Of a stretch of 64,000 nucleotides of DNA, positions 50,099 through 58,810 are shown in pieces. The stretch is from Prescottella agglutinans (GTDB lineage Bacteria > Actinomycetota > Actinomycetes > Mycobacteriales > Mycobacteriaceae), in contig NZ_RKLP01000009.1 of assembly GCF_004011865.1 (NCBI RefSeq), positions 62,001-126,000 on the forward strand. Reading direction: 5' to 3'. Every line of letters begins with the position of its first letter. Position 1 is the first letter of the stretch. The translations under genes and the position numbers were made by a program. The notes below the pieces were generated by a model. That model did not search any database. It was not told where the DNA came from and saw only the letters and a program-made list of their open reading frames with translations.

Positions 50099-51939
50099 TC
50101 GAGGCGCGCGTCGCGCAGCGCGGCAAGGGTGTGCTGCGCGAATTCAACGAGGCCGGGGTGCTCGAGGCGGCCGACGTGCACGTCGCGCTGCGTCTGGCGG
50201 CGCTCGGCGGGGAGACCCGCGAGCCGGTGCACCTGGCGACCGCGCTCGCCGTGCGGGCCGTGCGCTCCGGGTCGGTGTGCCTGGACCTGAGCCGCCTCCG
50301 GGAGGTGACCGTCGACGAGGAGTTCGACGTCGACCCCGCCGCGCTGCCGTGGCCGGACGACGCCGTCGTCGCCGAGGGGCTGGCGTCGAGCCCGCTGGTC
50401 GTCGGCGGCGACGCCGGGCCGCTGCGACCGCTGCGGCTGGTGGACGGCCTGCTGTACCTGGACCGGTACTACCGGCAGGAACAGACCGTGCGCCGGATCC
50501 TCGACGAGCGCGCCCACGGCCATCCCGCCGTCGACGAGGCCCTGCTGCGGGCCGGGCTGGACGAGTTGTTCCGCGACTTCGCCGATCCGTCGCGGCCGTC
50601 GGACGCCCCGGACCGGCAGCGCATCGCGGCGGCCGTCGCGGCCACGCACTGGACATCGGTGATCGCCGGCGGCCCCGGCACCGGCAAGACACACACCGTC
50701 GCGCGGGTGCTGGCGCTGCTCGAACGGCAGCAGCCCGGCCTGCGCATCGGGCTGGCGGCGCCCACCGGTAAGGCCGCGGCGCGGCTGCAGGAGTCGGTGC
50801 GCGAGCAGGCCGACGCGGTGGGGCTGCGGGCGGACCTGCCGGCGATGACGCTGCACCGGATGCTCGGCTGGCAGCGGGGGACCAGCCGTTTCCGGTTCAA
50901 CGAGACCAACCACCTGCCCTATGACGTGATCGTGGTCGACGAGACGTCGATGGTGTCGCTGACGATGATGTGCCGGCTGCTCGAGGCCGTGCGGCCCGAG
51001 GCGCGGCTGGTGCTGGTCGGCGACCCCGACCAGCTGACGTCGGTGGACGCAGGTGCCGTCCTCGCCGATCTAGTGGTCCGGCCGGTGACCGGTGTCGAGA
51101 ACCCGGTGCTGGCGCGGGTGGTGGGCGCCGACCTGTCGGCGTCCGACGACCCGGCCGAGGCGGCGCTGAGTGCGACCGAGCGGGACCGCTTGCGGGGCGG
51201 CGTGATTCGGCTCAGCCGCGGACGCCGGTTCGGCGGCGCGATCGCACAGTTGGCGGTCGCGGTGCGCGACGGCGACGAGGAGCGCACCCTCGAGATCCTG
51301 CGCAGCGGGGCCGCGGACGTCTCGTTCGTCGACCCCGAGGACCTGGCCGGGCTGCGCGCCGACGTGGTGTCGACGTCGGCAGAGGTGACGGCCGCCGCGC
51401 TGGCCGGTGACGCCGCCGCCGCGGTCCGGGCGTCGGAGAAACACCGGTTGCTGTGCGCGCACCGGGAGGGCCCGTTCGGGGCGTCGTGGTGGGCGCGCAA
51501 CGCGATGACGTGGATCGGCGAGGCCACGGGCAGCCGGCTGGATCCGGACCGCTGGTACGCGGGGCAGCCGCTGATGGTGACCGCGAACGACCACGAGATG
51601 CGGATCTACAACGGCGACACCGGCGTGGTCGTCGCCGACGGTGCCGACGGCGACCTGGTGGCGGCGTTCGCGCGCGGCGAGGAACCGTATCTGCTGCACC
51701 TGAGCCACCTGGCGTCGGTGCAGACGGTGTACGCGATGACGATTCACCGCAGCCAGGGCAGCCAGTACGACGTGGTCTCGGTGATCCTGCCGGGGGAGCA
51801 GTCGTCGCTGCTCACCCGAGAATTGCTCTACACCGCCATCACCCGCGCCCGCACCCACGTCCGGATCGTCGGCACCGAGGACGCCGTGCGGGCCGCGGTG
51901 GGGCGGCGGGTGCTGCGGGCGAGCGGACTGCGGAGGTAG
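50095..51939 (+). CDS. recD: RecBCD helicase alpha subunit RecD
   Basis: 614 residues from GTG 50095. Walker A is IAGGPGTGKTHTVARVL (Lys198), Walker B VIVVDETSMVS, and the C-terminal UvrD-like segment VYAMTIHRSQGSQYDVVSVI with LYTAITRARTHV is complete. RecD is the 5'-3' motor. The gene ends in a strong hairpin that overlaps its stop codon. Confidence 0.95.
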   Translation: MIEARVAQRGKGVLREFNEAGVLEAADVHVALRLAALGGETREPVHLATALAVRAVRSGSVCLDLSRLREVTVDEEFDVDPAALPWPDDAVVAEGLASSPLVVGGDAGPLRPLRLVDGLLYLDRYYRQEQTVRRILDERAHGHPAVDEALLRAGLDELFRDFADPSRPSDAPDRQRIAAAVAATHWTSVIAGGPGTGKTHTVARVLALLERQQPGLRIGLAAPTGKAAARLQESVREQADAVGLRADLPAMTLHRMLGWQRGTSRFRFNETNHLPYDVIVVDETSMVSLTMMCRLLEAVRPEARLVLVGDPDQLTSVDAGAVLADLVVRPVTGVENPVLARVVGADLSASDDPAEAALSATERDRLRGGVIRLSRGRRFGGAIAQLAVAVRDGDEERTLEILRSGAADVSFVDPEDLAGLRADVVSTSAEVTAAALAGDAAAAVRASEKHRLLCAHREGPFGASWWARNAMTWIGEATGSRLDPDRWYAGQPLMVTANDHEMRIYNGDTGVVVADGADGDLVAAFARGEEPYLLHLSHLASVQTVYAMTIHRSQGSQYDVVSVILPGEQSSLLTRELLYTAITRARTHVRIVGTEDAVRAAVGRRVLRASGLRR

Positions 51940-51964
51940 GCGAGGGTTTCGCGACCCCGCCTAC
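51936..51964. terminator. Hairpin terminator at the end of recCBD, bidirectional
   Basis: GTAGGCG(A)GGGT (51936-51947) pairs with ACCCCGCCTAC (51954-51964) around TTCGCG, with one bulged A. It covers the recD stop and lies 16 bases from the end of the convergent secreted-protein gene. Confidence 0.75.
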
Positions 51965-51979
51965 CGCCGCACAGTAGCT

Positions 51980-52672
51980 CTAGAGTGTGCCGTTCTCGAT
52001 GTCGCGCTTCATGGCCTGCTGGTTCTCGATGTGTGAGGACACGCCGTTCTGCACGGTGTAGTCGATCAGCACCGCCGGCGCCGAAAACGTCAGGTGCTCG
52101 GTGACCGTCGTCGCGCCGCCCTCCTCGGCGAAGGTGACCTTCTGCTGGGTGATCACGCCGGGCATGTCCCAGGTGTCGGTGCTGTACCAGCGGTCGGCGG
52201 CGTACACCCGCTGCTGCCCGACGGTGCGTCCCGGAATCGACACCGAACCGGCCGGGACGTCCTCGAGGGCGATGAACTCCCAGACGTCGGCGTCACCCTC
52301 GGTGTACGTGCGGTGGTCGAGCACGTCGCGCAGGAACGGGTGCCGTCCGAGGCTGTTGTAGAGGTTCGAATACGCCGGGAACACCCGATCAACGGGCGCG
52401 TCGATGGTGACCGGCAGGTCGACGGTCACGGTCTTCAGCGCCGAGCCGGCCAGGCTCTTCTCGAGCTGGTAGGCGGCCCACGAGGTCTCCCATTCCGCAT
52501 CCACACTGGAGGAGGAACTGGAGGAGGAAGACGACGAACTCGAAACGGATTCGGCCCCTGCAGTTCCCGTGCTCCCCATCAGGATCCCGGTGGCCAGCGC
52601 GCAGGCTGCGAGAACCTTGGGTGCCGAGCCCCCGGCCCACCGGCCATCGAGCTGCACAGGACGTTCGATCAT
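51980..52672 (-). CDS. Secreted SRPBCC-family protein with polyserine tract
   Basis: ATG 52672, with GGAGG upstream on the minus strand, gives 230 residues. A signal peptide (about 18-42, VLAACALATGILMGSTGTAG then AES) is followed by an unbroken run of about 13 serines, then a START/SRPBCC-like domain (about 85-225, VTIDAPVDRVFPAYSNLYNS, FTFSAPAV-like C-terminus). It is probably exported and may bind a hydrophobic ligand or cell-wall lipid. The Ser run is encoded by mixed codons, so it is not a simple slippage repeat. Confidence 0.72.
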   Translation of the reverse strand: MIERPVQLDGRWAGGSAPKVLAACALATGILMGSTGTAGAESVSSSSSSSSSSSSSVDAEWETSWAAYQLEKSLAGSALKTVTVDLPVTIDAPVDRVFPAYSNLYNSLGRHPFLRDVLDHRTYTEGDADVWEFIALEDVPAGSVSIPGRTVGQQRVYAADRWYSTDTWDMPGVITQQKVTFAEEGGATTVTEHLTFSAPAVLIDYTVQNGVSSHIENQQAMKRDIENGTL

Positions 52673-52826
52673 TCGCGTTCCTCCCCGTCGAAATCGTTGG
52701 CGCCGATCGGCAACCGGGCGAATGATACGCCGCCGGTGGCTTCGATCGACCCCGTATGGGATCAGGTCCGGCCGAGCGGATCTGGGTTGCTCCCGAGACA
52801 CCGAAGTGACCGCTGCCGCCCCTGGC

Positions 52827-53852
52827 TCAGCCGCGCACCGGGATCGGCGGCTCGCCAACGACGGCGTCGTTCGGGTGGAGTTGCCGCTGCAGCTCGGCGA
52901 TCGTGTCCGACGTCAGGCTGCCGTCCTGTAGGTCGAGAGCGCAGGCCCAGTCGAAGTCGGATGTCGACCACGCCCGCCACGCGAGCGGGAAGTTCCGGAC
53001 GCCGCGGAGCGGGAGATGCCACGGCTCCTGCGAGCGCGGACGCCGATACAGCGTCCCCAGGCCCTTCGCGAACATCGCCTCGAACGCGCCGGTGTCCTCA
53101 TCCAGTGCGGCGAACTCGCTCGGTGTGAAGTTCACCGTGACCGCCGCCTGCATCGGGGCGCCGGCGACGTGGCTGCGGAACCATTCGTGGCTGGCGCGTT
53201 GCCGCTCATCCTCGCGGGCGCGCTGCTCCTTGCCGAGGTCGAGGGGTGTGCGGATCGGTCCCGTCCACGTGAACGGGTCGTCGTCCGAAACGTCGTCGTG
53301 GACGGTCACGTCGAGGAAGTGTGCGCCCTCCGCCCCGTCTGCGCTGCGGTGCGCGAGTACGGCTCCGGTCTCGGCGTCGATCACCAGCTGCGTCGCCGGC
53401 GCACGGTCGCGGTGTAGCGCCAGCTCCACTTCCCAGCAGCGTCGACCGGCGAACTCGATGTCGCGCACCGGTCCGGTCGGACGCCGTCGGAGGGTGATCC
53501 AGTTCTCGAGGGGCGGCGTGAGGAACAGCTCCTTGCCCGGCCCGATGAAGTCAAAGTTCGGAACCCCGGTCCCGACTGGCTCGTCGTGATCGGGAACGAA
53601 TCGCCAGCCGGTCTCGCCGTCGGAGATGAACAGCGGTGCGCCGGTGGTGGTGTCCTCGATCCGTATCCTGCGGCCGTGACGGAGCACGTGCACGTCGTCA
53701 GCCCAGAGACCGATCCGGATAGGGGAGACGCCGTAGTGCGCGGTCCGAACCCGGACGGGTGCGGTCTCGACACGGAACGAACGCACCGTTCCCGAGACGG
53801 GAAGCTGCGGGCCGTCCGCCATCGTCGCCAGAACTTCGATCCACTTCGTCAC
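52827..53852 (-). CDS. Hypothetical protein, actinobacterial
   Basis: GTG 53852, with AGGAGG 6 bases ahead, gives 341 residues. The text is beta-rich in the first ~220 residues (RIEDTTTGAPLFISDGETGW, CWEVELALHRDRAPATQLVI, DAETGAVLAHRS), reminiscent of lipoprotein-carrier-type folds (LolA/MucB) but without a signal peptide. The C-terminal part is different and may be a small separate domain. No function can be assigned. Confidence 0.65.
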   Translation of the reverse strand: MTKWIEVLATMADGPQLPVSGTVRSFRVETAPVRVRTAHYGVSPIRIGLWADDVHVLRHGRRIRIEDTTTGAPLFISDGETGWRFVPDHDEPVGTGVPNFDFIGPGKELFLTPPLENWITLRRRPTGPVRDIEFAGRRCWEVELALHRDRAPATQLVIDAETGAVLAHRSADGAEGAHFLDVTVHDDVSDDDPFTWTGPIRTPLDLGKEQRAREDERQRASHEWFRSHVAGAPMQAAVTVNFTPSEFAALDEDTGAFEAMFAKGLGTLYRRPRSQEPWHLPLRGVRNFPLAWRAWSTSDFDWACALDLQDGSLTSDTIAELQRQLHPNDAVVGEPPIPVRG

Positions 53853-53920
53853 CGCGGCCTCCTGCGATCGCCCGACCACGGACTGTGACGCCCGCCTTTG
53901 CGCCGATCGTGGATCGCCGG

Positions 53921-54610
53921 TCACTTCGCCTCGAACCGCGCCTCGACGTCGGCGCGGATACCGATCGGCTCAGGCTTCAGCTCGATCGCAGGCCGGTCGG
54001 CGTGGTTGTCCGGTGCCGGAGCAGAGGCCGCCATCATCCGCGCGGTCGGAGGCCCGAAGTCCGGGCGCTGCCCTGCGTTCAGCATGCCGGGATCGGCGAT
54101 CGCCACGGCCTCGATCCGGCGGCAGCCCAGGCTGCGGGTGTAGCCCTCGGCCTTCGCGAGCGCGTCGCGGACCGCGAGGCCCCGGATCCGGTCCAGGGCC
54201 TCCGCGTGCGCCTTCCGGGTGAGCTTCCACTCCAGGTGCGCGACGTTGACGCCCTCGATCGCGGACACCTGATCGACGAAGGCCGCGACGGCGGCGAGGT
54301 CGCGGAACGTCACCGAACCGGACGCCGTCGACTGGTAGTTCCACGGCAGCTTCTTGCCCTGCGGATGGTACGGGCGGAAGCGGGAGTGCTGGACCTGATC
54401 GAGCGACCACCGGCGGAGCGGCGTCGACGAATCGCCGTCGAGCGTGCGGATCAGTTTCGTCAGCGCCGCTGCGGACTCGGTCGCGTGATCGGCGGCCTCG
54501 GCGCGGGTGGTGCCGTCGAACGCGATGTTCAGATGCACCACACAGCGATTGGGTGCGGACGTGCGCTCGGCGTGACCGGTGACGGTGATGGTGACGGGAT
54601 TGCTCGGCAT
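53921..54610 (-). CDS. SIMPL-domain (DUF541) protein
   Basis: 229 residues. The SIMPL/DUF541 pattern (VTITVTGHAERTSAPNRCVV, a central SGSVTFRDLAAVAAFVDQVS, and AVRDALAKAEGYTRSLGCRR) is complete. Most members are exported, but this one has no signal peptide and is predicted to be cytosolic. The family name comes from a mouse signalling protein; bacterial roles include oxidative-stress defence (E. coli YggE), which is not demonstrated here. Confidence 0.82.
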   Translation of the reverse strand: MPSNPVTITVTGHAERTSAPNRCVVHLNIAFDGTTRAEAADHATESAAALTKLIRTLDGDSSTPLRRWSLDQVQHSRFRPYHPQGKKLPWNYQSTASGSVTFRDLAAVAAFVDQVSAIEGVNVAHLEWKLTRKAHAEALDRIRGLAVRDALAKAEGYTRSLGCRRIEAVAIADPGMLNAGQRPDFGPPTARMMAASAPAPDNHADRPAIELKPEPIGIRADVEARFEAK

Positions 54611-54644
54611 GAGGCCAGTGTCCCCGAGAACGCGGGCGGGTGGT

Positions 54645-55409
54645 TCAGAACAGCGTCGGCTCGGCGCGGGCGCCGCTGCGGGCCTCCTGCACGCGCGCGT
54701 TCCAGCGCTGCACCAGCCACATCTCGATCAGCTCCGGCTCGGTGCCCACCCGGGTCGCCCAGTCGCTGAGCAGTTGCAGGTAGCGGTCGTAGCGGCGGAT
54801 CGTGAAGCCGCTGACCGACGGCTCCTCGAGCCAGCCCTCGTGGATCAGCGTCGAGACGCCGTGCTGGTCGATCAGCTGGGCGCGGATCCCCTCCCGCCGG
54901 ACACCGGCCGCCCACATGAACAGCGCCATGAGCGGCACGCCGACGCCGGGCATGTCCGGCCATCCCGACCACGCGTCACCCGACGGATCGGGGATCCGCT
55001 TGTCCTTGGCGCACCGGTCCAGGACCTGCTTGATCCTGCCGAGCGGGTCCTGGTCCGCGTGCGGGTGGAAGACGTCGGGCAGGCGACGGGTCGCACGGCG
55101 GCTGCGGTGGGCGCTGCGCCAGGCCGCGCACAGGAACAGCAGACCGAGCGCGTCGTGGTCGGCGTCGACCAGTTCGCTGCCGAGTTGCAGGTCGTTGCGC
55201 TGCACGACGGCGATGCCGCGATCGACCACGTGGCCGTCGAGATCCCGACCGTGCAGGACGATCTCGTGCTTGTGTTCGCGCAGGTGGTGGTTCCACCAGT
55301 CGAGGTCGATGTGGGCGCTGTCGTCCAACACGTGCAGCGGGTAGGCCCGTGCCCGGCACCACTGCACGCAGGCCTCCGGAGGCGCGAACCCGTCGTCGAG
55401 CAGATGCAT
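54645..55409 (-). CDS. Hypothetical protein
   Basis: ATG 55409 gives 254 residues; the same frame is open upstream to 55841 but overlaps the NfeD gene. The text is helical and aromatic (IDLDWWNHHLREHKHEIVLH, PGVGVPLMALFMWAAGVRRE, SGFTIRRYDRYLQLLSDWAT). No motif was recognised. It shares its direction with the SIMPL gene, separated by 34 bases. Confidence 0.55.
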   Translation of the reverse strand: MHLLDDGFAPPEACVQWCRARAYPLHVLDDSAHIDLDWWNHHLREHKHEIVLHGRDLDGHVVDRGIAVVQRNDLQLGSELVDADHDALGLLFLCAAWRSAHRSRRATRRLPDVFHPHADQDPLGRIKQVLDRCAKDKRIPDPSGDAWSGWPDMPGVGVPLMALFMWAAGVRREGIRAQLIDQHGVSTLIHEGWLEEPSVSGFTIRRYDRYLQLLSDWATRVGTEPELIEMWLVQRWNARVQEARSGARAEPTLF

Positions 55410-55551
55410 GCGGCGATGATCGCACCGATCACGGACAGCGGCGGTGCACGACACGGTGGCACCCCGGCGCGGCCGGGCATACCTTTGACGGTGAGGGCTC
55501 GATCGCGGGTGGCTACGCGAGCGACCGGGCCCTCGCCGCAGGTGAATGCAG

Positions 55552-56019
55552 ATGACCGGGTTGGGCGCGTTGGCGCTGGTGATGGGCGTGCTGCTGATCG
55601 TGATCGAGGCGCACGTGCCGACCTTCGGTGCCCTGGGCGTGATCGGGACCCTGCTGGCCGGGACCGGGGCGTGGCTGCTGTTCACCGAAGGCGGGCTGGG
55701 GATGGAAGTCGCGCTGCCCGTCACCCTCGGCATCGGCGTCGCCGGATTGGGTGCCGCGGCGGTGGCCGGCCGGAAGGTTCTGTCGGCGCGTCGGACGCCG
55801 GTACAAACAGGGGTGCAGTCACTGGTCGGCTCCCCGGCCACCGTCCGGAGCTGGGACGGGACCCACGGGCAGGTCGAGGCCGACGGCGGAATTTGGCGCG
55901 CACAAATGGAATTCGGCTACACCGAGATCCCTCGGGTGGGGGAGTCGGTGGTCGTCGAGGGCGTGCGCGGGCTCACCCTGAGCGTGCGCCGTCGTGAACC
56001 GTGGGAGCTGCCATGTTGA
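55552..56019 (+). CDS. NfeD-family membrane protein
   Basis: 155 residues from ATG 55552 (ATG 55546 also possible). The short form of NfeD has two to three membrane helices (about 5-75) and a C-terminal OB-fold (about 90-150, [40 protein letters not shown]). NfeD proteins partner with stomatin/SPFH proteins in membrane microdomains. The stop overlaps the start region of the slipin gene by 7 bases, the classic pairing. Confidence 0.88.
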   Translation: MTGLGALALVMGVLLIVIEAHVPTFGALGVIGTLLAGTGAWLLFTEGGLGMEVALPVTLGIGVAGLGAAAVAGRKVLSARRTPVQTGVQSLVGSPATVRSWDGTHGQVEADGGIWRAQMEFGYTEIPRVGESVVVEGVRGLTLSVRRREPWELPC

Positions 56020-56885
56020 CCACCATCGTCCTTGCCGCCATCGTCGTCGCGCTGCTCGTCGTGATCGTGGCCTCGGCCGCGGTGCGGGTGCTGCGCGAGT
56101 ACGAGCGGGGCGTGCTGTTCCGCCTCGGCCGCCTCGTCGAGTTGCGGGGCCCGGGGCTGGTGCTGCTGATCCCGGCCGTCGACCGGATGGTGCGGGTGAG
56201 CCTGCGCACCGTCACGTTGAACGTCCCGATGCAGGAGGTGATCACCCGGGACAACGTGCCGGTGAAGGTGACCGCCGTCGCGTACTTCCGGGTGGTGGAC
56301 GCGGACCGGGCGATCGTCGGGGTGGAGGACTACTATGCGGCGACCTCGCAGATCGCGCAGACCACGCTGCGGTCGATTCTCGGCAAGGCGGAGTTGGATG
56401 CCCTGCTGGCCGAGCGGGAGCGGCTCAACGAGGACCTGCAGAAGGTGATCGACCAGCAGACCGAGCCGTGGGGGGTGAAGGTCACCACCGTGGAGATCAA
56501 GGACGTCGAGATCCCGCGGGACATGCAGCGGGCCATCGCGCGGCAGGCGGAGGCCGAGCGCGAACGCCGCGCCAAGATCATCAACGCGGAGGCCGAGTTC
56601 CAGGCGTCGGCGCGGCTCGCCGAGGCCGCCGACATCATCAGCCGCAACCCGACCACCCTGCAGCTGCGTTACCTGCAGACGCTGGGGGAGTTGGGCGGGG
56701 AGAACAACTCGACGGTGGTGTTCCCCGTACCGATCGACCTCATTCGGCCGTTCCTGGCCGGAGACAAGGTTCCGGCGCCGTCGACGAGCGCGGAGATGCC
56801 CGCGCTGCGGGGCCGGAGCGACATGGAGTCGCTCATCGCCGGCTGGACGTCGGTGCGGCCCGACGCCCAGCGGGCGAGCAAGTAG
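56013..56885 (+). CDS. Stomatin/slipin-type SPFH protein
   Basis: 290 residues. One N-terminal membrane helix (about 3-25) precedes an SPFH domain with slipin hallmarks: [40 protein letters not shown] and [21 protein letters not shown] coiled helix ([20 protein letters not shown]) mediates oligomerisation. It works with the overlapping NfeD gene. It differs from the SPFH protein at 18490, so the window encodes two unlike SPFH systems. Confidence 0.92.
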   Translation: MLTTIVLAAIVVALLVVIVASAAVRVLREYERGVLFRLGRLVELRGPGLVLLIPAVDRMVRVSLRTVTLNVPMQEVITRDNVPVKVTAVAYFRVVDADRAIVGVEDYYAATSQIAQTTLRSILGKAELDALLAERERLNEDLQKVIDQQTEPWGVKVTTVEIKDVEIPRDMQRAIARQAEAERERRAKIINAEAEFQASARLAEAADIISRNPTTLQLRYLQTLGELGGENNSTVVFPVPIDLIRPFLAGDKVPAPSTSAEMPALRGRSDMESLIAGWTSVRPDAQRASK

Positions 56886-56985
56886 TTGATGTCCTTCTAT
56901 CCAAGTACCGTGGCAATCCCGACGTGAAAGACGGTCCGGTTTGTCGCGTCGGGTGAACTTTGGAGCAGTCGAATCAGGGGGGAAA

Positions 56986-57888
56986 GTGGCAAACGAGGCA
57001 ATCGCACCGGAGATCGCTGACTATTTGGGGCGTTACGTGTACGCGCTCGTCGATCCGCGCGGGGGAGTGCCGTTCTATGTGGGTAAGGGCACTCGGGACC
57101 GGGTGCTCCATCACGGCTGGGCTGCGCGGGCGTTGTCGGTTGACGAGGAAACAACCGCGGAGAAGGCGAAGCTTGCCAGGATCAACGAGATCGAGGCGGC
57201 AGGCCTCGAGGTCGATATCTGGATCCTTCGCCGCGGGATGTCGATAGCGGAGTACGGGCATGTCGAGGCGACCGTGATCGACCTTCTGCTCACATTTGCG
57301 ATTGCCCCACTGTCGGAAGGCTCACGCCCGATATCTCTCAGTGGCGGAACGGCGCTCACCAACCGAGTACGTGGGGGGAAGAGTGACAGTGGTATCGCTC
57401 GTCTCAGTGACATTGTGGACGCGTTGGCGGCGCCCCAGCTCACTGCGCAGGACCCGCTGCTGCTCATCACACTGAATGGGTGGACCGAGGCCGAGGAAGA
57501 GTGCCCAGGCGGTGTCGTGCGCGACGGGCACGGATTTCACCCGGCGTGGAAGGACAAGAAGGTCCTCGAAAAGGAGATTGTTCGGCTGGGGAATTCAGTG
57601 CGTTGCTGGTGGACGCTGAACCCCGACAATGTGAAGTCGAAGGGAATCGAGCACCTGGTGGCCGTACATGAGGGCGTCACTCGCGGGCTCTTCCGCATTC
57701 TCGAAGGCTCGGCCGAGACTATTCCGACGGTGACGGCCAACGGTGCCCCGACGAGGCGCTCAGGCTTTCGCGTCGAACCCGTGACGTCGGGGAGTTTGTT
57801 CGATCGAGTCGTGGGTCCGCACGGTCATCGGGTTCCCCCGAAGAAGCGGGGCGATCAGAGCCAGTTCCGCTACTGGCCCTACAGCTGA
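56986..57888 (+). CDS. GIY-YIG-type (LEM-3-like) domain protein
   Basis: GTG 56986, after a GGGGGG tract, gives 300 residues; a TTG at 56941 would add 15. The N-terminal domain has RYVYALVDPRGGVPFYVGKG, then TRDRVLHHGW, the Y-V-Y...Y-V-G-K-G pattern of GIY-YIG nucleases of LEM-3-like type. A Glu that could bind metal lies in YGHVEATVIDLLL (about residue 90). The C-terminal ~170 residues are unassigned. Wobble positions contain visibly more A/T than the neighbouring housekeeping genes, which suggests transfer. It stands alone before the defence-like genes. Confidence 0.7.
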   Translation: MANEAIAPEIADYLGRYVYALVDPRGGVPFYVGKGTRDRVLHHGWAARALSVDEETTAEKAKLARINEIEAAGLEVDIWILRRGMSIAEYGHVEATVIDLLLTFAIAPLSEGSRPISLSGGTALTNRVRGGKSDSGIARLSDIVDALAAPQLTAQDPLLLITLNGWTEAEEECPGGVVRDGHGFHPAWKDKKVLEKEIVRLGNSVRCWWTLNPDNVKSKGIEHLVAVHEGVTRGLFRILEGSAETIPTVTANGAPTRRSGFRVEPVTSGSLFDRVVGPHGHRVPPKKRGDQSQFRYWPYS

Positions 57889-58053
57889 GGGGCAGTACCA
57901 TCCGGGTTGGGGTGCCTCGTCGCAATCGCCAGACGATCAACCCAACGGCGATAACGCCCGCCCTATGCGCGGGTGCTTGCATATAGTGCGGCAAAGCCTG
58001 GTCGCGGCGCGCGGTGAGCAGCGCCGAAGCTACTCACCACGCACCGCGAAGGG

Positions 58054-58635
58054 TCAGTTGTTCGGCTGTCCGACGGGGATGGTCTCCCCGAGGTCGCCGG
58101 CGTCGTGGCCGCCGCACGCACAGTCGTCACCGCAGCCGCCGCAGCCGCCGGCGTAGGAGTCGTCGTCGGCGTCGCAGTCGAGGACGCCACCGAACTTGGC
58201 GGCGAAGTCGTCGTCGAGGTCGTGGGTGAGCTCGTGGATCTCGTCGACCAGGTTGATCAGGTGCTGCGGCGCGAACGGGTCGGCGTCGACCAGCGTCGAG
58301 ACCAGCAGGTGCCCGTCCTCGATGGTGAAGCGCAGGCGCGGCCACTCGGCGGTGAGCTCCGGCAGGTTCTGCGTGGCGGCGGCGCCGTCACCGAGCTCCG
58401 AGAGGATCGACGCCCACACGTGCAGCTGCGGACCGTCCTCGGCGACGGTGACGTAGAGCCCGAAGCCGTGGACCGGGATCGCGATGTCGCCGTCCTCGTC
58501 GACCTCCGGCGCGCTGCCCAGCAGCTCGGTCAGCGTGCGGAGGCTGAGGGCGTGCAGCTGGTCGCGGCTGTCCGTCGCGATCGCGAACGCGCCGTCGAGC
58601 TGCAGCGGCTGGTCGGTGGTGTCGTGCTCGGTCAT
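58054..58635 (-). CDS. YbjN/TY-Chap-like protein with Cys-rich tail
   Basis: 193 residues, acidic. The core (VHGFGLYVTVAEDGPQLHVW, WPRLRFTIEDGHLLVSTLVD, APQHLINLVDEIHELTHDLD) parallels the central domain of the 472-residue protein at 25069. The C-terminus adds a short Cys-rich motif, GGCGGCGDDCACGGH, that could bind a metal. Function unknown. It is divergent from the DNA methyltransferase gene. Confidence 0.72.
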   Translation of the reverse strand: MTEHDTTDQPLQLDGAFAIATDSRDQLHALSLRTLTELLGSAPEVDEDGDIAIPVHGFGLYVTVAEDGPQLHVWASILSELGDGAAATQNLPELTAEWPRLRFTIEDGHLLVSTLVDADPFAPQHLINLVDEIHELTHDLDDDFAAKFGGVLDCDADDDSYAGGCGGCGDDCACGGHDAGDLGETIPVGQPNN

Positions 58636-58796
58636 TTGTTCCCCTGTCCGGCGCCGGCCGGATCTACGGTTCGGGCGCTGCTCTGTTGGCGTGCTTGCGT
58701 GCTAACCGTATCGCGGCGATGACTGCCCCATTGGAGGAGGCTTCGTGATGCAGGACGCATCAAGTCCTGCTGGCAAAGTGTGACGGATAGAGCCGA

Positions 58797-58802
58797 TAAA
58801 AT
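58797..58802 (+). promoter_or_regulatory. Candidate -10 box for a near-leaderless methyltransferase mRNA
   Basis: TAAAAT lies 8 bases before the methyltransferase ATG, so a transcript would start at or almost at the start codon. No convincing SD precedes the ATG, which supports leaderless translation, common in actinobacteria. A clear -35 was not found. Confidence 0.3.
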
Positions 58803-58810
58803 CCCCGTCC

